From Platanthera guangdongensis (taxonomy: Eukaryota > Streptophyta > Magnoliopsida > Asparagales > Orchidaceae), in contig CM077162.1 of NCBI GenBank assembly GCA_039583875.1, positions 171,387,220-171,451,219 of the forward strand: a stretch of 64,000 nt of DNA, written 5' to 3'. This document shows, one piece after another, positions 22,229-34,100 of the stretch. The notes beneath the pieces are model-generated. The model searched no databases. It worked only from the letters and a program-made list of their open reading frames with translations, and was not told where the DNA came from. Positions within the stretch are counted from its first letter, which is position 1. Every line of letters starts with the position of its first letter. Both the position numbers and the translations under genes were made by a program.

Positions 22229-23012
22229 AATCTCCCCCACTTAAGGAATTTCGTCCCAAAATTAAGTAAAGGTATACAAAATTACAAGTTACCTGAATGG
22301 AATGACTCGGGGTATTCTTCTGACATAGTTTGCTCTCGCTCCCAAGAAAGCTCCTCACGTCTGCAATTATCCCAACGGACTTTAACCATTCGGATAACCT
22401 TGTTATGGAGTCGCTTGACTTCAACGTCTTCTATACGTATAGGCTTGACCTTGGTCGTCAACTCGTAATAAACTGGCACTTGATCAACCACAACTATCTG
22501 CGAAGGCTCTTGCACCGCCTTACACAACACTGATACATGGAACACATCGTGTATCCCACTCAACTCCACCGACAGCTTCAATCTATACGCTGCTTTGCCA
22601 ATACGCTCCAAGATCTCAAATGGTCCAAGGTATCTCGGGCTCAGCTTCTTCAAGCGTCGAACCCACGAGACACCATTGAATGGTTTGATTTTCAAGTACA
22701 CCCAGTCGCCAACACTGAACTCCACGTTCCTATGTTTGGCGTTACAGTACTTTGACTGTCTGTCCTGAGCGATCTTCAACCGTTCCTGAATTGTTCGTAT
22801 CACTGAAGTGGCATCTTCCACCACTTGACGTTTGTAAAGCTTCAACTCACCCGTATCCAACCAAGACAACGACGTGCGACACTTTCTCCCGTACAAGGCC
22901 TCGAAAGGCGCCATTCCAATACTCGCCTGAAAGCTGTTGTTATACGCAAACTCCACCATGTACATGTGATCTTCCCACCGCTTTCCAAAATCTAGGACGC
23001 ACATGCGAAGCA
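22229..23012 (-). pseudogene. GY2 integrase C-terminal segment
   Basis: Minus-strand reading from 23013 down to a stop at 22282: 'LRMCVLDFGKRWEDHMYMVE', '[20 protein letters not shown]', 'VYLKIKPFNGVSW', 'LSPRYLGPFEILERIGKAAY', then a chromodomain-like tail with 'VRWDNCRREELSWE'. This is the end of a Ty3/gypsy chromovirus pol. The upstream part is separated by GY1 and resumes at 34474; the reading is continuous when GY1 and one copy of its AAGCA duplication are ignored. Confidence 0.85.
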
Positions 23013-23139
23013 TGTAACGTCCCGAATCGCTCTAGGCCCCTAGTGTGTGTGTTTTTGAGTCAGGAGGGTTGACTCGAGTCCTGAGAAGTGCAGGGAATGG
23101 GACTGCACTTGTGGAGAAGTGGAGAAATCAGTGTAAACA

Positions 23140-23590
23140 GACACGGGTAGTGACACGGGTAGTGACACGGCCGTGTCCCTACCCGTGTGCGTCGAGCTGA
23201 GCTCGACGAGCCGTGTCGAGATCGTCGAGCTGTGTCGACACTAAGTGACACGGGTAGTGACACGGCCGTGTCCCTACCCGTGTGCGTCTAGTTGAGCTCG
23301 ACGAGCCGTGTCGAGATCGTCGAGCTGTGTCGACACTAAGTGACACGGGTAGTGACACGGCCGTGTCCCTACCCGTGTGCGTCGAGTTGAGCTCGACGAG
23401 AAGTGTCGAGATGCAACCCAAGAAGTACACGACCAATGACATGGCCATGCACACGGCCGTGTCATGTGGACACGGGTCTGGACACGGGCGTGTCCCAACC
23501 CGTGTCAAGTATTGAACCGACATGGAAACTGTCATTGCCGCTTCGCCAGGCAGGACACGGGTAAGGACACGGCCGTGTCCCTACCCGTGT
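23140..23590 (+). repeat. GACACGGCCGTGTC and GTGTCGACAC array in the GY1 U3
   Basis: Contains the perfect 14-bp palindrome GACACGGCCGTGTC several times, together with GACACGGGT half-sites, 'cgagctgagctcgacgag', and two copies of GTGTCGACACT at about 23234 and 23326. The last is the same palindrome that fills the copia LTRs. A block of about 92 bp is repeated almost exactly twice. The array ends a few bases before the TATA box at 23598. The 3' LTR copy is at 31321-31770. Confidence 0.9.
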
Positions 23591-23597
23591 CACATTT

Positions 23598-23608
23598 TAT
23601 ATATATAG
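23598..23608 (+). promoter_or_regulatory. TATA box of GY1
   Basis: TATATATATAG in 'acattttatatatatagggg', directly downstream of the palindrome array; the same box is at 31779-31789 in the 3' LTR. Transcription would be expected to begin about 30 bases further on. Confidence 0.65.
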
Positions 23609-25543
23609 GGGAGAGAAAACCCTAGCCGTTTTCATTCTCTTTTATTCCCCTATTTCCAGTGAGAACTCCTGTGAGAGGGAAAACTGCAGGAGCAAATCCT
23701 ACCGAAGGAGATCCGCCATCGCCGTGAAAGAGAAGATGCCGCCAAGGAGAACTACGAGATCCATGGCTAGAAATGGTGGTACCGCTGGAGCCAATGTGAG
23801 TTTCCTACCCTCTCCCTTGGTGCTAGATCTATAGTTATTTTCCTAGGAGAGACATCGACTCAAGAGAGTCTTGATGGTGAGGAGGAGTTTTCTAGGAAAG
23901 GTCATGCTAAGACTTGTGTCTTAGGTTTTAGATCTCTTCAACCACGCCCTTCTTCAATGTGATGATAAGGGATGGTTTCGTGAAGGGTTTTGGCCTCTTG
24001 AGGGTGAATAAGGGAGGAGGTTTTCTGGAATGATTTGGGATGATCACATTGAGGAGGAAGATGAACCGATGCCGTTCATTCCGCCTTAAGATGCGTGCAG
24101 AATCTGTATTCTGCGCGCAGCGAACTTCATGGCCATTTTTAAGTATGCTATGGCCAGATCTGGGCTTTCGGCTTAACACGAAAGTTGAAGCCCTTGAAAA
24201 TACCTTTCCAACGAGTAGTTGAACAACTTCTGGCGAAGTCTGTAGCCACGGGAAAGTCTAAACGAAAATGGGGTTCTATAAATCTTGTATGCAGAAATTG
24301 TGTTCTGTACGCAGCGGACTTCAGGTCCGATTTCAAATAGGATAATGTAAAATCTGGGTTGAGCTCTGAATATGAAAGATGTAGTCCATGGAAATACCTT
24401 TCCATCGAGGGGTTACACGACTTCACCAGATTCCTGTAGCCTCAGGAATATCCGGTCGAAGTTGCTATCCAGATTCAACCTGCGCCTAAATTCTGGGCTT
24501 AATGAAAGATGAATTTTGATTCGGTGGAATTATTAATGCACGATACTTGCCTTGGATGAACCCTTATGATTAATCAGTTGTTGCATTATTGAAGTTGCTT
24601 ATTAATCAGATTTCATATTATCAAATTGTGAAACAATCTTATTTAAACGAATCGAATTGGTAGGAGTTGAAGGATTGATAATTGTGCACTTCATGTTTAT
24701 TTTATGACATTATCAAATGAAAAGTGTGATAGATCTTTATATGCGCATCATGTTTATATTACATTGTCATCATTTGGAAAGTCATATAGATGAATAGATT
24801 ACGATCATGGACATATTTGATTAATGAAATGAGTCTAGTAGTCCAATACTTAGAGAGTCGTCTCCCTACGGATAGTATTGTGATGGGATGTAAGTGCGGT
24901 GTTGACCGTCACTTGTTTTGGTTGTGTTGAGATAAGGTGTGGATGGATGGTTGGGCTGTGTCCTCGTGTTTACTTCCGAGGCCCCTTCCATGATATGTTG
25001 ATGTGGTATTTGCATGTGGTGTGAGTCGACACGCGGTGTCGTAATCCTGGATTAAGGATAGTGTGGCAGGTCTACGGGCTCGCCAGTCGTCACACCGACG
25101 GGAGTTGGCAGTTAGACTTGGTCGGTTTGCGCTGTGTCCTCGGTGTTCACGTCCCGAGGCCCCTCCGGCCATGTGAACGGTTGGGCTGTATCCTCGTGCT
25201 TTCTTCCGAGGCCCCTTCCGGGTCACGCAAGGCCAGTTCGGGCTGTGTTCTTGGTGCACATCTACCCAAGACCCCGCTGGGCCATAGTACGCATGGGCTC
25301 CACTGTTGTGTTCTTAGCGTTGAGGCGTACGGGGGCCTAGGTGAAGTAGTGTGATACCCGCCTAGTAGTAGAAGTGCCCGTTCTACTGTCACCGCCTGGC
25401 CACGGCGGCTGATGCCTGAGAGGTTAGCTACCTGCTCGAAAAGTGGGAACTATAGTCTGTGTCGACATAGCAATTGCATGGGTGTGCATGGGTGAGTCAT
25501 TGCATAGCATTCATAGCATTTCATATCATTGCACAACAAGATC

Positions 25544-25644
25544 CTCATCGTATAAGTTTGTATGGGCACTCTTATACGATGAGTTACTTTAATGTAACCC
25601 GATCCTTAACTTATAAGTTTGTATGGGCATTCTTATAAGTTAAG
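25544..25644 (+). other. Tandem pair of perfect stem-loops in the GY1 LTR
   Basis: Hairpin 1: arms ctcatcgtataag (25544-25556) and cttatacgatgag (25571-25583). Hairpin 2: arms cttaacttataag (25605-25617) and cttataagttaag (25632-25644). Both stems are 13 bp and perfect although their sequences differ, and both loops are 14 nt and nearly identical (tttgtatgggca, then ct or tt). The pair is preserved in the 3' LTR. A related set occurs in the GY3 LTR (42131-42300). Confidence 0.8.
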
Positions 25645-26297
25645 TTACTTTCCTGCTGTTACTTATACTTGCTAGTTTAGTGTAGCTCTTACATAAATGC
25701 TGATTATGATGTTGTTACTCTTACACTACTGCCACCTGCTGTACTTCCTTTACTTGCATACTTGTTATATACTATACTCCTGTTCCTTTTCTCCGCCCGG
25801 TGCCGAGGAGTCGCCGGGGGAGCGGATGTGAAACCACTTAGTCGTTTCGACTAACGATTGCTACGTCTTCCTTTTTAGGAGGTCACGCCGCAGGTAGAGC
25901 AGCCGCAGACTACGCAACAGGACAGCCAGGCCAGGACGACAGGGCCTGATGTGACGGTGCCGTCGATACCGTCCGTTACAGATGTTAGTGTTTGATTACT
26001 CTGATGTAGCCCGTTTGGGCAATGTTTAGCTGTACTCTGATATATGGTAGAAGCATGTTTTAGCTTCTCATTATTGATGTATTTGGACATTATAACTTAG
26101 TGTGGATTTGACTTCTGGATGTTTATTTATTTGGTTGGGTTGGCATGATTTATTGATATTGTTGTAGCCGGCGGGATAGGCGTCTTGTGGTACAGGTTAG
26201 CCCGTGTGCTAATGCTACCGCAAGGCGGCTGTTCCGGGCATAAGACTCCCCCTTCGTGCCGTGTTTTGGGATCCGGGAGGGGGGGGGGGGTCTTACA

Positions 26298-26512
26298 AAT
26301 GGTATCAGATTGCCACGATCCTCAACTAAGAAGTCATTCAACAATGGTGCCACCCACGTTTGGTTAGTCAGTTTGGGGACAAACTGACTTAGCGAAAGCA
26401 GTTGTGTGCCCATATGTAATTCACATTAAGTTTGTCCAACTTAGACCTTAAGTTTAGCCAACCTGACCACAAATTTGTCTTGTTTGTGTAGGTTCCACTA
26501 CATGTTGAGCCG
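26298..26512 (+). promoter_or_regulatory. GY1 primer-binding site and leader
   Basis: Two bases after the LTR end, TGGTATCAGA (26300-26309) matches the initiator-tRNA-Met primer-binding site. The next bases (ttgcc) depart from the usual GC. The remaining leader of about 200 bases has no gene. Confidence 0.85.
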
Positions 26513-27628
26513 ATGGGGGGTACTCCTACCCCTCCCATACCCACTCAGTTCGAACAATCTGAGTTGGGGCAGACGCTCACCGCCATTCTTAATGCTTTTA
26601 AGGCACAGCAGACTCCGGTGCAACAACAGGCCCCGAACTCCAACTAGCTGAGCACCTTCCAGGCTCTCTCCCCTCCCGTCTACCTTGGGACGGAGTCAGC
26701 CGTACGTACAGAGGAATGGCTAGACACGATACAGGAGTTGTTGGCTGGTATCCGTTGCCCAGCCAACATGGCAGTGACATTGGCAGTGTCCGTCTTGGAC
26801 TTACATGCGAAGAGGTGGTGGAAGTCCCTCATGGGCTCTACCTTCCAAGGCAGGATCTACACTGAGATAAGTTGGAGTGAATTCTCGGGTATTTTCTTGG
26901 AGAACTTTATCCCTACATCGGCCCGAGATGAGCTTGAGCAGAGGTTCCTTCTACTAAAGCAGGGATCAAAGTCGGTTACAGAATACCAGCGGGAATTCCA
27001 GCATCTCGCGAGGTTTGCGGACTCTTATGAGTTGGATGACAGAGGTTATGCCAAGCGCTTCTATAAAGGGCTGCGAGATCCCCTAAGGCAGTCCCTTTTG
27101 TTTATAGCGGATGGTAGCTTGGCGGAGATCATTGATATGGCAAAAAGATTGGAGGCGGACCACCTGGGATGTAGTAAGAGGCCTGCGGAGGACGTGATGG
27201 AAGCCGGCCCAAGTAATAGAAGGAGACGGGACTTCAGAGGAGGAAGAGGTTATCAAAGAGGTGGAGGACGTGTCCACCGAAACTATAGGGTGGAGCATCC
27301 AGTTCCGCAGCCGCCTGCGTTACCTCCACCCCCACAGCCTCAGCGATTTCAACAACCTAAAGGGCGTCGTGGTCTGGTGTGCTTCGAATGCAACCAGCCG
27401 GGCCACATCCGGCGTTTTTGCCCGCAGCTATATGGGAACGCCCCTCCTGCTCTCCCTCCTGCTCTCCCTCCTGCTCTCCCTCCAGCAGCTCCACGAGGGC
27501 GGGGATATATGCGCGGTCGAGGACGAGGACCGCCAAGAGGAAACCCCGGACCGGTCCGGGATCAGGTGTACGCGCTTGACATGGCGCAGGAACGGAACCC
27601 ACAAGATGTGATTGCAGGTATGATTTAA
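26513..27628 (+). CDS. gag: GY1 Gag (one internal stop), reading into the intron
   Basis: ATG at 26513 opens 'MGGTPTPPIPTQ' and continues in one frame to a stop at 27626-27628. An internal TAG at 26645-26647 replaces the tryptophan that GY3 has at the same place ('NWLSIFQ'). The capsid region has 'HAKRWWKSL', 'LEQRFLLLKQGSKSVTEYQR' and 'YAKRFYKGLRDPLRQSLLF', typical of gypsy Gag. A zinc knuckle C-F-E-C-N-Q-P-G-H-I-R-R-F-C lies near 27380-27421, followed by a proline-alanine repeat and an arginine-glycine-rich stretch. The last four residues before the stop come from unspliced intron. Translation gives the structural protein of the particle. Confidence 0.85.
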
Positions 27629-27712
27629 TTAATTTACATATTTGCATGATCTAACTTGAATTGATTAGAACTTACTAGCCACTAGCAATAAGTTTTGGTT
27701 GTTGGTACTTAG
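27618..27712 (+). other. Spliceosomal intron between gag and pol of GY1 (95 bp)
   Basis: Donor CAG|GTATGA and acceptor TACTTAG|G bound an AT-rich 95-bp segment. A possible branch site 'tctaac' lies near 27651. Removing it joins codon GCA plus one base to 'gc acc gtg', giving Ala-Gly-Thr-Val and an open gag-pol frame from different frames. Without splicing, Gag stops four codons into the intron. GY3 has a 130-bp intron at the identical codon and phase, with unrelated sequence. This is prediction from sequence; no transcript evidence is available to me. Confidence 0.75.
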
Positions 27713-30700
27713 GCACCGTGATTATTGGCGGGAAGACAGCCTATGCGCTGTTCGATACCGGTGCCTCACACTCCTTTGTGTCCGAGGATTTCATAAAAGA
27801 CATGGGGGATGTACAGTACTTCACTGGCATAGCCCGACGTGTACGCCTTCCGGACGGCTCAGAGATGATCGCGACCGCCAAGTGCGAGTTGGAGTTATTT
27901 ATTGATGGGAAGGCCTTTGATACGCCGGCCACGGTTCTGAGAATGCCGGAGTTTGACATCATTTTGGGCATGGCATGGCTGGACTGGCACTTCGCGAGGA
28001 TCGACTGCGCGGAGAAGCTGATCTATTTGAGGCATGGAGACTCTGACGTCATCTTCCAAGGTATTGGCTTCGCGCCACGTATGATATTATCTTCTATTCA
28101 GGCTGTAAAGGCTCATATGAAGGGGGATGAGGTCTTCATGATCTGGTTCGAGTTGAAGGAAGCAGCGTTGGAATTAAAGGATGTACGGGTAGTGCGGGAT
28201 TTTCCTGAGGTATTTCCTGAGAAGCTACCAGGATTACCTCCGCATAGAGAGGTTGACTTCCAGATCAATCTAGTACCAGGTGCCAAGCCTGTATCCAAGG
28301 CTCCGTACAGAATGGCTCCGAAAGAACTCGCGGAGTTTAGAGTTCAATTGCAAGAACTGGTGGATTCAGGGTTCGTTCGCCCCAGTTCATCACCATGGGG
28401 AGCCCCTGTGCTGTTCGTAAAGAAGAAGGATGGAACCCTGCGATTGTGCATAGATTATCGGGAACTCAATCGGTTGACGGTACGGAACACTTACCCACTA
28501 CCTCGGATCAATGAGTTGTTCGATCAACTAGTGGGAGCACATTGGTTTTCTAAATTGGATTTGCGCTCCGGATACTATCAGTTGAGGATACAAGAAGGGG
28601 ACATCCAGAAAACGGCCTTCAGTTCGAGATATGGTTTGTATGAGTTCACAGTAATGCCGTTTGGGCTCACAAATGCCCCTTCGGCCTTCATGAGTTTGAT
28701 GAACAAGGTGTTTGAACCATATTTGGACATCTTCGTCATTGTTTTCATCGACGACATCTTGGTCTACTCAAAGACGGAGGAGGAGCATGTCGAGCACCTG
28801 ACCTTGGTTTTGAAGAAATTGAAGGAGCATGCCTTGTATGCCAAGTTTAGCAAGTGTGAATTCTGGCTTAAGGAGGTAGCCTTCTTGGGGCATGTGATCA
28901 GTGGAGCAGGATTAGCCGTGGATCCAGCGAAGGTGCGAGCCGTGAAGGAGTGGTCGCCCTTGAAGTCGGCGGCCGATGTACGAAGCTTTCTTGGACTTGC
29001 TGGGTACTACCGCAAGTTCGTGAAAGGATTCTCCAAGATCGCTCTTCCCCTTACATCCTTGACGAAGAAGGGTGTGCCATTTGAGTGGACACCTCAATGT
29101 GAAGCGGCATTTCAAGAATTGAAAGATAGGCTTACCTCCGCCCCCATCCTTGCACTTCCGTCGGGGAAGAAAGGATTCCAAGTTTACACGGACGCATCAT
29201 ATCAAGGGATGGGAGCGGTGCTGATGCAGCACGGGCATGTGATCGCTTATGCTTCAAGGCAGTTAAAGAAACATGAAATCAATTACCCGGTTCATGATTT
29301 GGAGTTGGGAGCAGTGGTGTTCGCTCTGAAAGTCTGGAGGCATTATTTATATGGCGTGCACTGTGAGATCTTTTCCGATCATAAAAACTTGAAGTATGTT
29401 CACACTCAGAAGGAGTTGAACCTGAGACAACGGCGGTGGTTGGAATTTCTATGCGACTATGAGTTCACCATGAACTACCACCCCGGGAAAGCGAACTCGG
29501 TAGCCGATGCCTTGAGTAGAAAAGTGCCAGGCTCTAGCCCAGAGTCTCGGCTGATGAGCATGGAGCTGGCTCGGATGATCGAGGAGATGGAAATTACTCT
29601 AGTATTCAAGGCTCCCTCGGCAGGGCATGCGGAGTATTTGGCCAACATGAGCATAATTTGTGATATCCGAGACCGGATTCGGGTGGAGCAAGGAATGGAT
29701 GCGGCCTTGGCCCCGACAATCAAGGCAATTGAAGATGGGACCACCGATGAGTACACACTAAAAGACGGTCTCATTTATTTTCGTGGCCGACTCTATATTC
29801 CCAAGGGCGGCAAAATTCGGGAGGATATCTTGAGAGAGGCGCATTCCTCTCAATATTCAGTGCATCCGGGTATTGCTAAGATGTACGCCGGACTGCGGAA
29901 GACCATGTGTTGGCCGGGAATGAAAAAGGATGTTCGCTACTATGTTACACATTGCGAAGCTTGTCAAAGAGTGAAGGCTGAATGCAGGAGTCCCGGTTGT
30001 TTGTTGCAGTCATTGCCCATCCCCGAATGGAAGTTCGAGGATATCTCCATGGACTTTGTTCATGGGTTACCTCGTTCCCGCTCCGGGAATGATTCAGTGT
30101 GGGTTATTGTGGATCGACTAACAAAGGTGGCCCAGTTCATTCCAATGAAGAAGGAAGCACACGTGGATGTTTTGGTACGCCTTTTTGTGGAGCAATTTGT
30201 ACGGTATCATGGCGTGCCCAAGACAATTGTTTCAGATCGGGATGGTCGGTTTACATCCAATGAGTGGAAGGCGGTACAGGCGTATTTGGGCTCACACCTA
30301 ACCTTTAGTACCGCATTTCATCCACAGACGGACGGGCAGTCTGAAAGGACCATCAGGACACTGGAAGATTTATTGAGGTTATGCGTGCTGGACAGAGGGG
30401 AGCCATGGGAAAGGCTCTTGCCCCTGGTGGAATTCTCCTACAACAATAGTCATCAAGCAAGCATCGGTATGGCGCCCCATGAAGCCCTTTATGGAATATG
30501 GTGCAGGACTCCCTTGTCTTGGGTGCAAGGTGAAGATCCGAAGGCATTGGGGAACGAATACATAGATGATACTGATGCGGCGGTCAGATTGATACGGGAT
30601 CGCATGTTGGAGGCTCAAAGTCGACAGGCGAAATATTACAATAAAAAGCACCGGATGGTGGAGTTCCAAGTGGGCGAAAAAGTGTTCCTTAAGATTCGGC

Positions 30701-31041
30701 CGATGCATGGAGTGTCACGGGTGCGGGGAGTGAAAAAGCTCAGCCCAAGGTATATTGGGCCTTATACTATATTGGAAAGGATTGGCCCGTTGGCCTATCG
30801 GTTGAAGTTACCACCAGAACTAAAAAATCTCCACGACGTGTTCCATGTGTCGTCGCTTCGAAAAGCACTGTTGCGCCCAGACAAATATATTCCCACTACT
30901 GATGGTGCGGTGGCGTCAGATAGGTCTGTGCGACTAGAGCCGGTGCGGATTGTTGACAGCGAGACAAGAACATTACGCCGCAAAAGTGTTCCCTTAGTGA
31001 AGGTGCTATGGTTGAATCATGGGAAGGAGGAGTACACATGA
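27713..31041 (+). CDS. pol: GY1 Pol: protease, reverse transcriptase, RNase H, integrase
   Basis: An uninterrupted frame of about 1,108 codons. Counting from 27718: aspartic protease '[10 protein letters not shown]' at residues 11-20; RT from about 180 with '[13 protein letters not shown]' and the catalytic 'FIDD' at about 343-346; RNase H 'YTDAS' with Asp at about 492; integrase zinc finger (H-H-C-C, ending 'HCEACQ') at about 709-745; core D-D-E at about 799, 841 and 876 ('VDRLT', 'SDRDGRF', 'TDGQSER'); then '[18 protein letters not shown]' and a chromodomain-like tail. No start codon is needed at the beginning because the frame is reached by splicing from gag. The stop at 31039-31041 (TGA after 'KEEYT') replaces an expected Trp; homology continues to 31102 ('QQRYPELFAQGN'). 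Confidence 0.93.
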
Positions 31042-31193
31042 GAGCCAATGGATTTAATGCAGCAACGCTACCCGGAGTTGTTTGCTCAAGGTAATCTTAT
31101 TTAAAAGCATATGTTAAATTTCCTGTTATGCTCTTCTCCCCACAGCCTAAGCCTGATTTCGGGGACGAAATCTTTTATTTTGTTTATAGGATT
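31042..31193 (+). other. Pol tail after the premature stop and 3' leader of GY1
   Basis: The frame continues past the TGA with 'EPMDLMQQRYPELFAQGN' to a natural-looking TAA at about 31102, the conserved end of gypsy pol as in GY3 ('LMRQKYPELFSQ'). About 90 non-coding bases follow, then 'ttgtttataggattt' before the 3' LTR; the same context precedes the GY3 3' LTR and probably holds the plus-strand primer. Confidence 0.7.
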
Positions 31194-34100
31194 TGTAACG
31201 TCCCGAATCGCTCTAGGCCCCTAGTGTGTGTGTTTTTGAGTCAGGAGGGTTGACTCGAGTCCTGAGAAGTGCAGGGAATGGGACTGCACTTGTGGAGAAG
31301 TGGAGAAATCAGTGTAAACAGACACGGGTAGTGACACGGGTAGTGACACGGCCGTGTCCCTACCCGTGTGCGTCGAGCTGAGCTCGACGAGCCGTGTCGA
31401 GATCGTCGAGCTGTGTCGACACTAAGTGACACGGGTAGTGACACGGCCGTGTCCCTACCCGTGTGCGTCTAGTTGAGCTCGACGAGCCGTGTCGAGATCG
31501 TTGAGCTGTGTCGACACTAAGTGACACGGGTAGTGACACGGCCGTGTCCCTACCCGTGTGCGTCGAGTTGAGCTCGACGAGAAGTGTCGAGATGCAACCC
31601 GAGAAGTACACGGCCAATGACATGGCCATGCACACGGCCGTGTCATGTGGACACGGGTCTGGACACGGGCGTGTCCCAACCCGTGTCAAGTATTGAACCG
31701 ACATGGAAACTGTCGTTGCCGCTTCGCCAGGCAGGACACGGGTAAGGACACGGCCGTGTCCCTACCCGTGTCACATTTTATATATATAGGGGAGAGAAAA
31801 CCCTAGCCGTTTTCATTCTCTTTTATTCCCCTATTTCCAGTGAGAACTCCTGTGGGAGGGAAAACTGCAGGAGCAAATCCTACCGAAGGAGATCCGCCAT
31901 CGCCGTGAAAGAGAAGATGCCGCCAAGGAGAACTACGAGATCCATGGCTAGAAATGGTGGTACCGCTGGAGCCAATGTGAGTTTCCTACCCTCTCTCTTG
32001 GTTCTAGATCTATAGTTATTTTCCTAGGAGAGACATCGACTCAAGAGAGTCTTGATGGTGAGGAGGAGTTTTCTAGGAAAGGTCATGCTAAGACTTGTGT
32101 CTTAGGTTTTAGATCTCTTCAACCACGCCCTTCTTCAATGTGATGATAAGGGATGGTTTCGTGAAGGGTTTTGGCCTCTTGAGGGTGAATAAGGGAGGAG
32201 GTTTTCTGGAATGATTTGGGATGATCACATTGAGGAGGAAGATGAACCGATGCCGTTCATTCCGCCTTAAGATGCGTGCAGAATCTGTATTCTGCGCGCA
32301 GCGAACTTCATGGCCATTTTTAAGTATGCTATGGCTAGATCTGGGCTTTCGGCTTAACACGAAAGTTGAAGCCCTTGAAAATACCTTTCCAACGAGTAGT
32401 TGCACGACTTCTGGCGAAGTCTGTAGCCACAGGAAAGTCTAAACGAAAATGGGGTTCTATAAATCTTGTATGCAGAAACTGTGTTCTGTACGCAGCGGAC
32501 TTCAGGTCCGATTTCAAAGAGGATAATGTCAAATCTGGGTTGAGCTCTGAATATGAAAGATGTAGTCCATGGAAATACCTTTCCATCGAGGGGTTACACG
32601 ACTTCACCGGATTCCTGTAGCCTCGGAAATCTCCGGTCGAAGTTGCTGTCCAGATTCAACCTGCGCCTAAATTCTGGGCTTAATGAAAGATGAATTTTGA
32701 TTCGGTGGAATTATTAATGCACGATACTTGCCTTGGATGAACCCTTATGATTAATCAGTTGTTGCATTATTGAAGTTGCTTATTAATCAGATTTCATATT
32801 ATCAAATTGTGAAACAATCTTATTTAAATGAATCGAATTGGTAGGAGTTGAAGGATTGATAATTGTGCACTTCATGTTTATTTTATGACATTATCAAATG
32901 AAAAGTGTGATAGATCTTTATATGCGCATCATGTTTATATTACATTGTCATCATTTGGAAAGTCATATAGATGAATAGATTACGATCATGGACATATTTG
33001 ATTAATGAAATGAGTCTAGTAGTCCAATACTTAGAGAGTCGTCTCCCTACAGGTAGTATTGTGAAGGGATGTAAGTGCGGTGTTGACCGTCACTTGTTTT
33101 GATTGTGTTGAGATAAGGTGTGGATGGATGGTTGGGCTGTGTCCTCGTGTTTACTTCCGAGGCCCCTTCCATGATATGTTGATGTGGTATTTGCATGTGG
33201 TGTGAGTCGACACGCGGTGTCGTAATCCTGGGTTAAGGATAGTGTGGCAGGTCTACGGGCTCGCCAGTCGTCACACCGACGGGAGTTGGCAGTTAGACTT
33301 GGCCGGTTTGGGCTGTGTCCTCGGTGTTCACGTCCCGAGGCCCCTCCGGCCATGTGAACGGTTGGGCTGTGTCCTCGTGCTTTCTTCCGAGGCCCCTTCC
33401 GGGTCACGCAAGGCCAGTTCGGGCTGTGTTCTTGGTGCACATCTACCCAAGACCCCGCTGGGCCATAGTACGCATGGGCTCCGCTGTTGTGTTCTTAGCG
33501 TTGAGGCGTACGGGGGCCTAGGTGAAGTAGTGTGATACCCGCCTAGTAGTAGAAGTGCCCGTTTTACTATCACCGCCTGGCCACGGCGGCTGATGCCTGA
33601 GAGGTTAGCTACCTGCTCGAAAAGTGGGAACTATAGTCTGTGTCGACATAGCAATTGCATGGGTGTGCATGGGTGAGTCATTGCATAGCATTCATAGCAT
33701 TTCATATCATTGCACAACAAGATCCTCATCGTATAAGTTTGTATGGGCACTCTTATACGATGAGTTACTTTAATGTAACCCGATCCTTAACTTATAAGTT
33801 TGTATGGGCATTCTTATAAGTTAAGTTACTTTCCTGCTGTTACTTATACTTGCTAGTTTATTGTAGTTCTTACATAAATGATGATTATGATGTTGTTACT
33901 CTTACACTACTGCCACCTGCTGTACTTCCTTTACTTGCATACTTGTTATATACTATACTCCTGTTCCTTTTCTCCGCCCGGTGCCGAGGAGTCGCCGGGG
34001 GAGCGGATGTGAAACCACTTAGTTGTTTCGACTAACGGTTGCTACGTCTTCCTTTTTAGGAGGTCACGCCGCAGGTAGAGCAGCCGCAGACTACGCAGCA

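Larger units (their letters stand above)
23013..26297 (+). mobile_element. GY1 5' LTR
   Basis: Starts TGTAACGTCCC, ends 'ggggtcttaca', length 3285 bp. In order it holds a palindrome array (23140-23590), a TATA box (23598-23608), a long stretch of untranslated sequence with small open frames of no recognised family (24909-25392), and two perfect hairpins (25544-25644). A long G run precedes its end. The 3' LTR repeats all of this at 31194-34473. Confidence 0.95.

Noticed and set aside
24909..25392. Overlapping open frames repeated at 33090-33573
   Set aside because: They recur because both are LTR copies of GY1. They overlap on both strands, match no family, and their similarity reflects LTR identity, not selection.
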